From NCBI GenBank assembly GCA_020859945.1, contig JAJBVG010000019.1, positions 1 through 64,000 of the forward strand: 64,000 nucleotides of DNA, written 5' to 3'. The notes below the pieces were generated by a model. It searched no databases. It saw nothing but the letters and a program-made list of their open reading frames with translations, and had not been told where the DNA came from. The stretch comes from Clostridiales bacterium (GTDB taxonomy: Bacteria > Bacillota > Clostridia > Oscillospirales > Oscillospiraceae). Made by a program: the position numbers and the translations under genes. Of this stretch, positions 8,566 to 16,052 are shown in pieces. How positions within the stretch are numbered: position 1 is the stretch's first letter; each line of letters begins with the position of its first letter.

Positions 8566-8641
8566 TTCGGCCCACTTTTGCCGGGGAGAGAACATCCCGG
8601 CCACCTACTTTACAATTTACTCTATTTAGGAGGTAATTACC

Positions 8642-9019
8642 ATGTCTGAGAAGATCAATGCTATCGTTGAAGAAGTAAAGGCTCTGTCCGTCCTGGAGCT
8701 GTCCGAGCTGGTCAAGGCTCTGGAGGAGACCTTCGGCGTTTCCGCCGCTGCTATGGCTGCTCCCGCTGCTGGCGCTGCCGCTGCTGAGCCTGTGGAAGAA
8801 AAGACCGAGTTCGACGTCGTCCTGGTTGGCCTGGCTGACCCCAAGGGCAAGATCAAGGTCATCAAGGCTGTCCGCGAGATCACCGGTCTGGGCTTGGCCG
8901 ACGCCAAGGCTGCTGTCGAGAACGCTCCCACCACTCTGAAAGAGGCTGCTTCCAAGGAAGACGCCGATGCGATGAAGGAGAAGGTCGAGGCCGTCGGCGG
9001 CAAGGTCGAGCTGAAGTAA
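8642..9019 (+). CDS. rplL: 50S ribosomal protein L7/L12
   Basis: Multi-copy stalk protein that recruits translational GTPases. The 125 residues divide into an N-terminal dimerisation helix region, an Ala-rich hinge (about 37-55) and the conserved C-terminal domain [35 protein letters not shown] precedes the ATG. It is followed by a strong terminator. Confidence 0.97.
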   Translation: MSEKINAIVEEVKALSVLELSELVKALEETFGVSAAAMAAPAAGAAAAEPVEEKTEFDVVLVGLADPKGKIKVIKAVREITGLGLADAKAAVENAPTTLKEAASKEDADAMKEKVEAVGGKVELK

Positions 9020-9038
9020 GATTTCTATTTCAAAACAA

Positions 9039-9073
9039 AAGGGGTGGCTGTCGTTTGGCAGTTGCCCCTTTTT
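9039..9073 (+). terminator. Terminator after rplL
   Basis: A 14-bp stem that includes G-U pairs (AAGGGGTGGCTGTC with GGCAGTTGCCCCTT) is followed by TTTTT. It ends the rplJL transcript. Confidence 0.85.
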
Positions 9074-9098
9074 CGATAATTGTAGAAAGTGTGAAGCT

Positions 9099-9872
9099 AT
9101 GACGAAGGATGAGAAGAGCGCCTGTGACGCTGATACTAATTCAGGAGAAAAATTACATCAAAACCAGTCGATAAAGTCAGAAGATACCAATGAATATAAG
9201 GAAACGGATAGAATAATCTCGTGCAGGGCTTATGCTACTGTTCGGTTCCAACACTGTGACACTAATACTAATTCAGGAGAAAAATTATATCCAAATCAGT
9301 CGATAAAGCCAGAAGATACCAATGAATATAAGGAAATGGACAAAATATTCACATGCAGGACTTATGCCGCCGTTCGGCTTCGACGGAATGAAATGTGGTT
9401 GCAATGGATTAGCATATATTATTCTTGTTTTACCGCTATTCTTGCACTGCTCTCTCTCCGAGAAGGATCTTCTTTTTTGAATGTTCCCGCTGCGATTTTT
9501 ACAGTTACAGTTGCCATGCTAGTGATTTTTGCAAATGCGCAAAAGTATGGTTCTAGGGCAAATGATTTAGCTGTGAATTGCAACGATATGAGAATGACGT
9601 TAAGAAGATTCAAGGAAGCGCTTCAAAATGGTGAAAAAGAAATCGTTAATGAAGAATATGCCAAGTTTATTGAGCAGTTAGCTGACAGCGAACAGCATTA
9701 TCCAGTCGATGAGTACAAATATGGCTGCAATCAGGACGGTAGAAAAGGAAGGTTCAACAAATTTTGCTGGTATTCCTATCTCACTTTATATACTTTATTT
9801 ATCTTATGTTTGTTTGGTATTCCAGTGCTTTTTATTTGTGTCTATTGGGTACAGTTACTCACCTTGTTGTAA
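9099..9872 (+). CDS. SLATT-like multi-pass membrane protein with internal duplication
   Basis: A 257-residue protein of unknown function. Hydrophobic segments lie at about 102-120, 130-146 and 222-255. The segment CRTYAAVRLRRNEMWLQWIS before the first one, and the helical stretch rich in Asn/Asp/Arg after the second (QKYGSRANDLAVNCNDMR), resemble SLATT domains, membrane effectors often found with nucleotide-signalling or reverse-transcriptase defence systems. Residues about 9-51 are a duplicate of about 53-95. The gene is much more AT-rich than its neighbours, has a weak ribosome binding site and no partner, so it may be a horizontally acquired orphan. The family call is by eye and tentative. 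Confidence 0.55.
   Translation: MTKDEKSACDADTNSGEKLHQNQSIKSEDTNEYKETDRIISCRAYATVRFQHCDTNTNSGEKLYPNQSIKPEDTNEYKEMDKIFTCRTYAAVRLRRNEMWLQWISIYYSCFTAILALLSLREGSSFLNVPAAIFTVTVAMLVIFANAQKYGSRANDLAVNCNDMRMTLRRFKEALQNGEKEIVNEEYAKFIEQLADSEQHYPVDEYKYGCNQDGRKGRFNKFCWYSYLTLYTLFILCLFGIPVLFICVYWVQLLTLL
9122..9385 (+). repeat. Tandem 132-bp duplication inside the SLATT-like gene
   Basis: Two adjacent copies (9122-9253 and 9254-9385) share long identical runs such as ACTAATTCAGGAGAAAAATTA and GATACCAATGAATATAAGGA. The period of 132 bases (44 codons) keeps the frame. Confidence 0.9.
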
Positions 9873-9954
9873 TTATAGTTTTAACGCCTTATTTTACCTA
9901 TGCTTATCCAAAGGGCAACAGCCAAAGGTCAGCCGCCCTTTCCTTACCAGATGT

Positions 9955-9997
9955 AAAGAGACCGCACCGGAACACTATGGCCCGGCACGGTCTTTTT
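9955..9997. terminator. Bidirectional terminator between convergent genes
   Basis: The inverted repeat AGACCGcaCCGG / CCGGcaCGGTCT is followed by TTTTT on the plus strand and has AAAGAG on the other flank. It lies between the SLATT-like gene and the leftward gene ending at 10014. Confidence 0.75.
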
Positions 9998-10013
9998 ACG
10001 CGATTTGGGAGGT

Positions 10014-10493
10014 TCAGCGGCGTTCCAGCTCCGCCGCCATATTTTTTACCATTTTTTCCTGGGTGGGGAGCATCCGCCGGTAGGTCGCCCGGTAGTCCTT
10101 CAAAGCCTGCTCCAGCCGGGACCGGGAGAGGTAGGGCAGCAGCGGCTCCAGCATCAGCTCCGCCGCCATCCTGGTCCACTCCGCTGCATCACCGCTTTTG
10201 CCGGAGCGCAGCACCAGCAGAATGTCTGCGGCCTGGTCCGCCCATTGGTCGGGGGCCTCCAGCTCCGCCAGCGTTTCAGCCAACTCCTGGGTCAGCTGGC
10301 CCACGTGTTCGATAAATTTCTGGTGCATCGGGTCGTTGGCCACGCTGTCCCCCGAAAAGTAGCTCCGCAGCGCACCGAACAGCCCGCTTTCCTGCTTGAG
10401 AGCCAAATAGTCCGCTTCGTATTTGCTGTACGCCTGCCGCAGACTGACCAGAAGCTGGTCGGCCTGATAACCCGCCTGATTGTTTTCGTCCAT
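10014..10493 (-). CDS. Hypothetical helical protein
   Basis: A 159-residue soluble protein that I do not recognise. It is rich in Glu, Gln, Leu and Ala with predicted long helices, no membrane segment, no cysteine and no obvious catalytic motif. The start MDENNQAGYQADQLL is preceded by GGCGGC rather than a strong ribosome binding site. It lies alone between a terminator and the leftward cysteine hydrolase gene upstream, about 100 bases away, so the two may be co-transcribed. Confidence 0.7.
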   Translation of the reverse strand: MDENNQAGYQADQLLVSLRQAYSKYEADYLALKQESGLFGALRSYFSGDSVANDPMHQKFIEHVGQLTQELAETLAELEAPDQWADQAADILLVLRSGKSGDAAEWTRMAAELMLEPLLPYLSRSRLEQALKDYRATYRRMLPTQEKMVKNMAAELERR

Positions 10494-10591
10494 TGTCGCC
10501 GCCGCCTTTTGTCGATATTACTGTTATTTTACCATCCTGTCTGCAAAATCGCAACCATAAATCACGTAAAACGCGGTTTTCACGGATTTTT

Positions 10592-11119
10592 TTACCGTTT
10601 CACGGCCACCTGGCAGCTTTCCAGCACGTTCAGCGCCGCCTCATGCTTTTCCGGGGTGACGCCTGCGCAGCAGGCGGCGTCCACCGACACCGGGACTTCC
10701 GGCATGGCGGCTTTGAGCAACAGCGCGTTGGACACCACGCAGATGTCCGTGCAAAGCCCCACCAGCTCCACGGAATCCACGCCGCCCTTCGCGTTCAGCG
10801 CCGCCAGGTCCGCGGCCAGCGCGGTGCTGCCGAAGCAGGGCTTTTCGTAGACCTTCGCCTCGCGGACGGCGGGGAGAGCCAGCAGGGAAGGGGCCAGTTG
10901 CCAGCCCTCTGTGCCCTTGATGCAGTGGGGGACGGGCAGATTTCTGCCCTCCTGGGTGTCCATGTAATCCGCGCCGTGGGTGTCCTTGGTTACCAAGAGC
11001 GTTCCGTCAAACTGCCGCACCTTTTCGACCAGGCGGGGCAGCATCTCCTGGGCTTCGGCGGTGCCCAGCGCGCCGTCCACGAAATCGTTCTGTACGTCCA
11101 CAAGGATGAGATAGTTCAT
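10592..11119 (-). CDS. Isochorismatase-family cysteine hydrolase (nicotinamidase-like)
   Basis: A 175-residue cysteine hydrolase. The triad is visible as Asp8 in LILVDVQNDF, Lys in LLVTKDTHGADY, and Cys in VELVGLCTDICVVS. The PHCIKGTEGW segment is close to the HCxxGTxG pattern of nicotinamidases, but the second metal histidine of the DxHxxH motif is not present, so the substrate is unsure. The ATG at 11119 was chosen because the protein fold starts there; the 51 upstream codons of the track are not conserved in character. Confidence 0.85.
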   Translation of the reverse strand: MNYLILVDVQNDFVDGALGTAEAQEMLPRLVEKVRQFDGTLLVTKDTHGADYMDTQEGRNLPVPHCIKGTEGWQLAPSLLALPAVREAKVYEKPCFGSTALAADLAALNAKGGVDSVELVGLCTDICVVSNALLLKAAMPEVPVSVDAACCAGVTPEKHEAALNVLESCQVAVKR

Positions 11120-11222
11120 GTTCTGTACCAACCTTTCTAATAGGGTGGGATGGTCTGTCAGGTTGACATCTATTTTACGCTGCCTTGCGGCAAAATGCAA
11201 CCCGCAGCCGCCAGGTTTCCCC

Positions 11223-11251
11223 TTGACAGGCCAGAGGATAGATGGTATCAT
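11223..11251 (+). promoter_or_regulatory. Promoter of the lipoprotein gene
   Basis: TTGACA, a 17-base spacer and TATCAT lie 45 bases before the ATG at 11296. Confidence 0.65.
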
Positions 11252-11295
11252 GTTAACACTGTAGGAGTGCAATCAAAACAGTGAAGGTGGATACT

Positions 11296-12402
11296 ATGAA
11301 AAAAATCACTCTTTTCCTAGCGGCAGCGCTGCTGTTCCTGCTGTGCGGCTGCGGGGGCAGCGGCGAGACTGACGCGGATTACATCGCGCTTTCGGGAACG
11401 GTGAGCAGCGTCTCGGAACACGAGCTGACCATCGACATCACAGAGGGGGAGGTCCTCGCCTCCGGTTCGGTGATCGCTATTTTCCCGGACGCCATAGAGC
11501 TGGAGGTGTCCGAAGGGGACGTGGTCCAGATTTGGTATGACGGGGAAATGATGACCAGCGAGCCACCCCAGGTCAACGCGGTCAGTTATGAGATCTTGCA
11601 GGAGGGAGCAGAGGGGGACGAATCCTCTGCGGAACTGGAGACGGCGGAGGAGTCCACCACCGTCCAGGTGCTGGAGGAACCGGCGACAGTAGCCACGGCC
11701 ACGGAGTTGACGCCGGACGAGGCGATGGAGTTGGAACTGTCCACCGGGACGGCCCAGGTGCTGGTCAACACAGCGGAGGTGAACGGGAACGTCTCCATTT
11801 CCCTGTGCCTGGACGATATGGTGGTGGAAATTGGTGAGTTTGGCCGCCTGGGGAGCGCCTGGCTGCTGGGTCTCGCGGATGGCCGCAGCTTTGTGCTGCT
11901 GGATGCGGATTACGCCTCGGACGACTACGTCACCTTCCTGTTTGAACTGACGGACGGAGAGCTGGTGGAGCAGAGCCGGTTGGAGGACGTGAGCCTGCAA
12001 TCCGCCACCGTGAGCGCGGAGCAGTTCCACCTCCGGGTCCATGTGGACGTGCTGGGCAGCTACGATTCCTTTATGGACTACGTCATCGACGACGCTGGGA
12101 CGCTGCAAGCCACGGGTAATTTCTACGAAATTCCCACGGACGACAGCGACTGGCACCTGATCACGGTGACAAAAGAGGTCCCCGTGACGATGGACGGGCA
12201 GGAAACTACGCTTTCTGCGGGAACTCAAATTCGTATCATAGGCACAGACAACCAGTCAACGGCTTATTTCCGCGTGGAGGACACCGGGGAGGAAGGCAGC
12301 ATCACCTATGTGCGGGGAGACGGCGCGGAGGACACCTACACGCTGTACATCGACGGAATTTCCGAGTACGATTATTTTGATATGCTGCCCTACGCGGGAT
12401 AA
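11296..12402 (+). CDS. Predicted secreted lipoprotein
   Basis: A 368-residue protein with a lipoprotein signal: MKK, a hydrophobic stretch and the lipobox LLFLLCGCG, so it should be anchored to the outer face of the membrane. The following segment (YIALSGTVSSVSEHELTIDI to AVSYEIL) looks like an OB-like domain of the kind found in small Firmicutes lipoproteins. An acidic Thr/Glu-rich linker and a C-terminal beta-rich region follow. Function is unknown. The ATG at 11296 follows AAGGTGG; the GTG at 11281 in the track is too early for the signal peptide. Confidence 0.8.
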   Translation: MKKITLFLAAALLFLLCGCGGSGETDADYIALSGTVSSVSEHELTIDITEGEVLASGSVIAIFPDAIELEVSEGDVVQIWYDGEMMTSEPPQVNAVSYEILQEGAEGDESSAELETAEESTTVQVLEEPATVATATELTPDEAMELELSTGTAQVLVNTAEVNGNVSISLCLDDMVVEIGEFGRLGSAWLLGLADGRSFVLLDADYASDDYVTFLFELTDGELVEQSRLEDVSLQSATVSAEQFHLRVHVDVLGSYDSFMDYVIDDAGTLQATGNFYEIPTDDSDWHLITVTKEVPVTMDGQETTLSAGTQIRIIGTDNQSTAYFRVEDTGEEGSITYVRGDGAEDTYTLYIDGISEYDYFDMLPYAG

Positions 12403-12435
12403 AGTTCGATTTCCACATCCTGTTGACACAGAACA

Positions 12436-12486
12436 AACCCCCTCTCGGACCTGGCAACGCCGGATTCGGGAGGGGGTTATTAGTTT
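12436..12486. terminator. Bidirectional terminator
   Basis: A long stem (AACCCCCTC... with ...GAGGGGGTT, about 20 bp with a few mismatches) lies between the lipoprotein gene and the convergent alcohol dehydrogenase gene; a short T-run (ATTAGTTTT) follows on the plus side. Confidence 0.8.
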
Positions 12487-12495
12487 TGGGGAATT

Positions 12496-13614
12496 TTACC
12501 GCATGGACTGGTACATCTCGTCCAGCATGGCATCGGTGATCTCTACCGGGTTGTTGTACAGGTTGGGATGGCGGCTGATGCGGACCAAGTCGGCAACCTG
12601 CTCGTCAGTCAGATTGTACTCCTTCAAGTCGGTGCGCAGGCCCACGTCCACTTTCAGCTGGTGAATGGCGTCGGCCATGTCGTACATATCCTTGAAGCCC
12701 AAGTCGCGGGCGAAGGCGTGGATGCGCCCGTCCTGAGCGTCGGCGTTGATGCGGGCAAAGTAGTCCAGGGTCAGGCCGCAGGCTTCGCCGTGGGGGATGT
12801 GCAGCAGGTTGGTCAGCGGGAAGGAGCAGGCGTGGGAGCTGGTGGTCTTGGGCAGGGTGAAGGCCAGACCAGCGATGACGGACGCCTCGGCCATCTTGGA
12901 CCGGGCCTCCTGATTCTCCGGCTCCTTGACGGCGGTGCGCAGGGTCTCAAAGACGATTTTCGCCGCGTGCAGTGCCAGCGCATCGCAGATGGGCTGATGT
13001 CCCTTGCTCCAGAAGCCCTCCACCGCATGGCACAGCACGTCGATGCCGGTGCTGGCGGTCATGTAAGGGGGCAGGGTGTAGGTCAACTCCGGGTCGATGA
13101 GGGCGATGGCGGGGTAAAAGGCGTTGGAGTTGATGGGGCCTTTCTTGCCCAGCGCCTTGTCGCTGAGGACGGAGACGCAGGTGACCTCGCTGCCGGTACC
13201 GGCAGTGGTGGGGATGGCCACCAGGGGCAGATGCTCCTGGGGCATGGGGATGCCGGTGCCGTGGTACTTGCGGATGGAGTCCTCAGTGAAGCAGACAGAG
13301 CCGGAGGCTTTGGCGCAATCCAGCGCGCTGCCGCCGCCCAGGGCCACCAGGAAGTCGATGTTGTTGTCCCGAATCTGCTGGGCGCAGGCGTCCACCTCGG
13401 TGACCTCCGGGTTGGGGGAGACCTGGCTGTAAATGCCCACCAGTGCTCCGTCGCTGGCGGCGACGATCTGCTCCGCCAGGCCGCTCTTCATAAAGAAGGG
13501 GTCGCTGACCAGCAGGCCGCGGTTACAGTGCAAGCTCTCGGCAACGCTTTTCAGGTCCTTCACGATGCCCGCGCCAAAGCGGATGGTGACAGGCTGTAAA
13601 TATTCCCATTCCAT
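12496..13614 (-). CDS. Iron-containing alcohol dehydrogenase (possible sulfolactaldehyde or related aldehyde reductase)
   Basis: A 372-residue group III alcohol dehydrogenase. The nucleotide-binding GGGSALDCAK and the metal region GIDVLCHAVEGF are clear. The second metal region reads SHACSFPLTNLLHIPHGEA. It lacks the MAHPLG form of lactaldehyde and butanol dehydrogenases and is closer, from memory, to the HAxSYPLT form of phosphonoacetaldehyde and sulfoacetaldehyde reductases. It is the last gene of the transporter-isomerase-transketolase operon and probably reduces the aldehyde left by the transketolase, regenerating NAD. AGGAGG precedes the ATG. The substrate is inferred. Confidence 0.88.
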   Translation of the reverse strand: MEWEYLQPVTIRFGAGIVKDLKSVAESLHCNRGLLVSDPFFMKSGLAEQIVAASDGALVGIYSQVSPNPEVTEVDACAQQIRDNNIDFLVALGGGSALDCAKASGSVCFTEDSIRKYHGTGIPMPQEHLPLVAIPTTAGTGSEVTCVSVLSDKALGKKGPINSNAFYPAIALIDPELTYTLPPYMTASTGIDVLCHAVEGFWSKGHQPICDALALHAAKIVFETLRTAVKEPENQEARSKMAEASVIAGLAFTLPKTTSSHACSFPLTNLLHIPHGEACGLTLDYFARINADAQDGRIHAFARDLGFKDMYDMADAIHQLKVDVGLRTDLKEYNLTDEQVADLVRISRHPNLYNNPVEITDAMLDEMYQSMR

Positions 13615-13647
13615 GAGTGCTATCCTCCTAATGAATCAGATTTATAG

Positions 13648-13680
13648 AATCCGGCCCGCAGGGGAACTGCGGACCGGATT
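13648..13680 (-). other. Intercistronic hairpin between transketolase and alcohol dehydrogenase genes
   Basis: A strong interrupted palindrome (AATCCGG-CCGCAG / CTGCGG-CCGGATT) lies in the 74-base gap and lacks a T-run. It may stabilise or cut the transcript, or partly terminate it. Confidence 0.6.
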
Positions 13681-13688
13681 TGCAATGC

Positions 13689-14654
13689 TTATTTCCGGGC
13701 GAGGACCTTCTTGGTCTTGGCAACGATCTCGTCGGCGGTCAGGTTGAAGCGCTTGGCCAGGTAATCCACCTGTCCCACTTCACCGAACTCGTCCTGAACG
13801 CCCACCATCTCCAGGGGAGCGGGGCAGTTCAGCGCCAGGGCGGAGGCCACGGCGGAGCCGAGGCCGTTGCGGATGTTGTGGTTCTCGGCGGTGACGATAG
13901 CGCCGGTTTCCTTGGCGGCGGCCACCACAGCGGCCTCATCCAGGGGCTTCAGGCACCACATATCCACCACCCGGGCGGAAATGCCCTCGGCGGCCAGCAG
14001 GTCGGCAGCTTTCAGCGCCTCGGCCACCAGGTAGCCGATGGCGAAGATGGTCACGTCGGTGCCCTCCCGCAGCAGGCAGGACTTACCCACGGCGAACTCG
14101 CTCTCCGCCTCGTAGATGACGGGGGCGGGCTTCCGGTGCAGACGGATGTACCAGGTGCCGTAGGTCTCCTTGGCCAGACGAACGATTTTGCCCAGGGAGA
14201 CGGCGTCGCAGGCTTCCACCACGGTCATTTCGGGGATGGTGGACATGATGCCCAGGTCCTCAAAGGGCATATGGGTGCCGCCGTTCAGGGCGGCGGTGAT
14301 GCCGGGGTCGGAACCCACCACTTTCACATTCTGCTTGGCATAGGCGCAGGACATAAAAATCTGGTCACAGGCACGACGGGAGGCGAAGGGGCCGAAGGTA
14401 TGGGTGAAGGGGATGAAGCCGCGGGAGGACAGACCGGCGGCCACGCCGATCATATTGGCCTCCTGCACGCCGCAGTCAAAGGTCCGCTCAGGATACGCCG
14501 CGCGGAAGGGCTTGGTGCCCGCCGCGTTCATCAGGTCGGCGTCCAGCACTACGACGCGGTTATCTTCTCCGGCCATCTCCAGCAGGGTGTCGCAGAACAC
14601 CTTGCGCAGCTCGACCTTGCCCATCTCATGGGTGGCAGCAACTTTTACGCTCAT
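13689..14654 (-). CDS. Transketolase, C-terminal subunit (Pyr and C-terminal domains)
   Basis: Second half of a split transketolase, 321 residues. The Pyr domain (about 8-170) contains the catalytic-type Glu region VQEANMIGVAAGLSSRG and the FASRRACDQIFMS segment. The C-terminal domain includes VTIFAIGYLVAEALKAA. With the adjacent N-terminal subunit it transfers a two-carbon ketol unit using thiamine diphosphate. Split forms occur both in pentose metabolism and in specialised sugar pathways. It is 19 bases after the partner gene. Context with a non-standard isomerase and no kinase suggests a dedicated substrate. Confidence 0.93.
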   Translation of the reverse strand: MSVKVAATHEMGKVELRKVFCDTLLEMAGEDNRVVVLDADLMNAAGTKPFRAAYPERTFDCGVQEANMIGVAAGLSSRGFIPFTHTFGPFASRRACDQIFMSCAYAKQNVKVVGSDPGITAALNGGTHMPFEDLGIMSTIPEMTVVEACDAVSLGKIVRLAKETYGTWYIRLHRKPAPVIYEAESEFAVGKSCLLREGTDVTIFAIGYLVAEALKAADLLAAEGISARVVDMWCLKPLDEAAVVAAAKETGAIVTAENHNIRNGLGSAVASALALNCPAPLEMVGVQDEFGEVGQVDYLAKRFNLTADEIVAKTKKVLARK

Positions 14655-14673
14655 GACAGTCGTCCTCCTTCGC

Positions 14674-15504
14674 TCAAAGGGCCTGGAGCTGGGCGTCCAG
14701 CTCGGCCAGGGCCTCGTCCACCATCTCGGCGGTAACAGGCATATTGTGGGAACCCAACGCGCCCTCGATTTTGCTGTAGCCCTTGCCCTTGACGGTGCTC
14801 AGCACGATGACGGAGGGCTTGCCGCTCTGGGCCTTGGCGTTGGCAATGGCCGCGGCGATCTGCTCCACGTCGTTGCCGTCCTCCACGGTCTGGGCGTACC
14901 AGCCGAAGCTGTCGAACTTCTGGGCGATGTCGCCCAGGGCGCACAGATTCTGCACGTAGTCGTCAATCTGGCACTTGTTGTAGTCCACGAAGGCGATGAC
15001 CTTGGTGAGCTTTTTCGCGGCAGCAAAGAGCGCGGCCTCCCAGACCTGGCCCTCTTCGATCTCGCCGTCGCCCATAATCAGGTAAGTATAGTTGTCATAC
15101 CCCTTGAGGCGGTTGGCGCAGGCGATGCCCATGGCGGAGCTGGCGCCCTGGCCCAGGGAACCGGTGGTCATGTCGATGCCGGGGGTGCGGTTCATGTCGC
15201 AGTGGCTGGGCAGGTTGGTGCCGGGCTTGTTCAGGGTGCTGAGCATTTCCATGGGGAAATAGCCCTTCAACGCCAGGGTGGAGTAGACAGCGGGTCCGGC
15301 GTGGCCCTTGGAGACCACCAACATGTCCCGGTCGTCCTTCTTGGGGTCGCTGGGGTCGATGTTCATCTCGCCGCTGTACAGCACGGCCAGCACATCCACG
15401 ATGGACAGCGCGCCACCGATGTGGCCCACGCCCAGGTTGCCGATGCACTTGATGGTTTCCTTGCGAATGTCAATCGCAAATTTTTTGACTTCGTTCACAT
15501 TCAT
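14674..15504 (-). CDS. Transketolase, N-terminal subunit (thiamine diphosphate-binding)
   Basis: First half of the split transketolase, 276 residues. It contains GHIGGALSIVDVLAVLY, the GSLGQGASSAMGIA loop and the thiamine diphosphate and Mg motif GDGEIEEGQVWEA...N. The ATG at 15504 gives the family start MNVNEVKKFAIDIRKE and follows AAAGGACGC; the 33 upstream codons of the track overlap rpiB and are not coding in this frame. It lies 29 bases after the isomerase gene. Confidence 0.93.
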   Translation of the reverse strand: MNVNEVKKFAIDIRKETIKCIGNLGVGHIGGALSIVDVLAVLYSGEMNIDPSDPKKDDRDMLVVSKGHAGPAVYSTLALKGYFPMEMLSTLNKPGTNLPSHCDMNRTPGIDMTTGSLGQGASSAMGIACANRLKGYDNYTYLIMGDGEIEEGQVWEAALFAAAKKLTKVIAFVDYNKCQIDDYVQNLCALGDIAQKFDSFGWYAQTVEDGNDVEQIAAAIANAKAQSGKPSVIVLSTVKGKGYSKIEGALGSHNMPVTAEMVDEALAELDAQLQAL

Positions 15505-15533
15505 AGCAATGCGTCCTTTCCGATGTTGCGGCC

Positions 15534-16022
15534 TCAGCCGTAAATCTCCTGCTCCACAGCCTGAACCTTCTCCTTCGCGCCTTTCAGGAACTCCTGACGC
15601 CAAGGCTCCAGGTCCTGTCCAAACTCGGTGGTCAGGAAGGTGTCCACCATCTGGAGCGGCATGGACAGGGCGCTGTCGTCACAGGTGAGCTTGCAGCCGC
15701 CCATGGTCATGATGTTGGCGTCGTTGATGGCGCGGCACATCTTGGCGTCGTAGGTGTCGCTGCAGAGGACAGCGTAGACGCCCTTATACTTGTTGGCCAG
15801 GATCTCCATGCCTGCGCCTGTGCCGCAGATCAGGATGCCCCGCTCAAATTCACCGCTGGAGACGCGGGAAGCCACGGCAGGCGCCGTCACGAAGAAGGGC
15901 TTCACATGATCCAGGTCCTGGGTGCCGCCATCCTCCACTTCGTACCCTTGGGCGATCAGGTGGGCCTTGACCGTCTCTTTCAGGGTAAAGCCGGACTTGT
16001 CCGAGCCGATGATCACTTTCAT
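15534..16022 (-). CDS. RpiB/LacAB-family sugar isomerase with altered active site
   Basis: A 162-residue aldose-ketose isomerase. The catalytic Cys66 is kept (ILICGTGAGMEILANKYKG). However, the usual DH pair near the N-terminus is GSDKSGF (His to Lys at 9), and the position that normally holds the ring-opening His (RxHND) is Ile99 (CRAINDAN). In ordinary ribose-5-phosphate isomerase B these residues serve phosphate binding and ring opening. The substrate here may therefore be a short open-chain sugar with another charged group. The ATG follows AGGAGAATGTGTT. It lies between the transporter and split transketolase genes. Confidence 0.9.
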   Translation of the reverse strand: MKVIIGSDKSGFTLKETVKAHLIAQGYEVEDGGTQDLDHVKPFFVTAPAVASRVSSGEFERGILICGTGAGMEILANKYKGVYAVLCSDTYDAKMCRAINDANIMTMGGCKLTCDDSALSMPLQMVDTFLTTEFGQDLEPWRQEFLKGAKEKVQAVEQEIYG

Positions 16023-16052
16023 AACACATTCTCCTTTTCTGCTTAAAAATTC

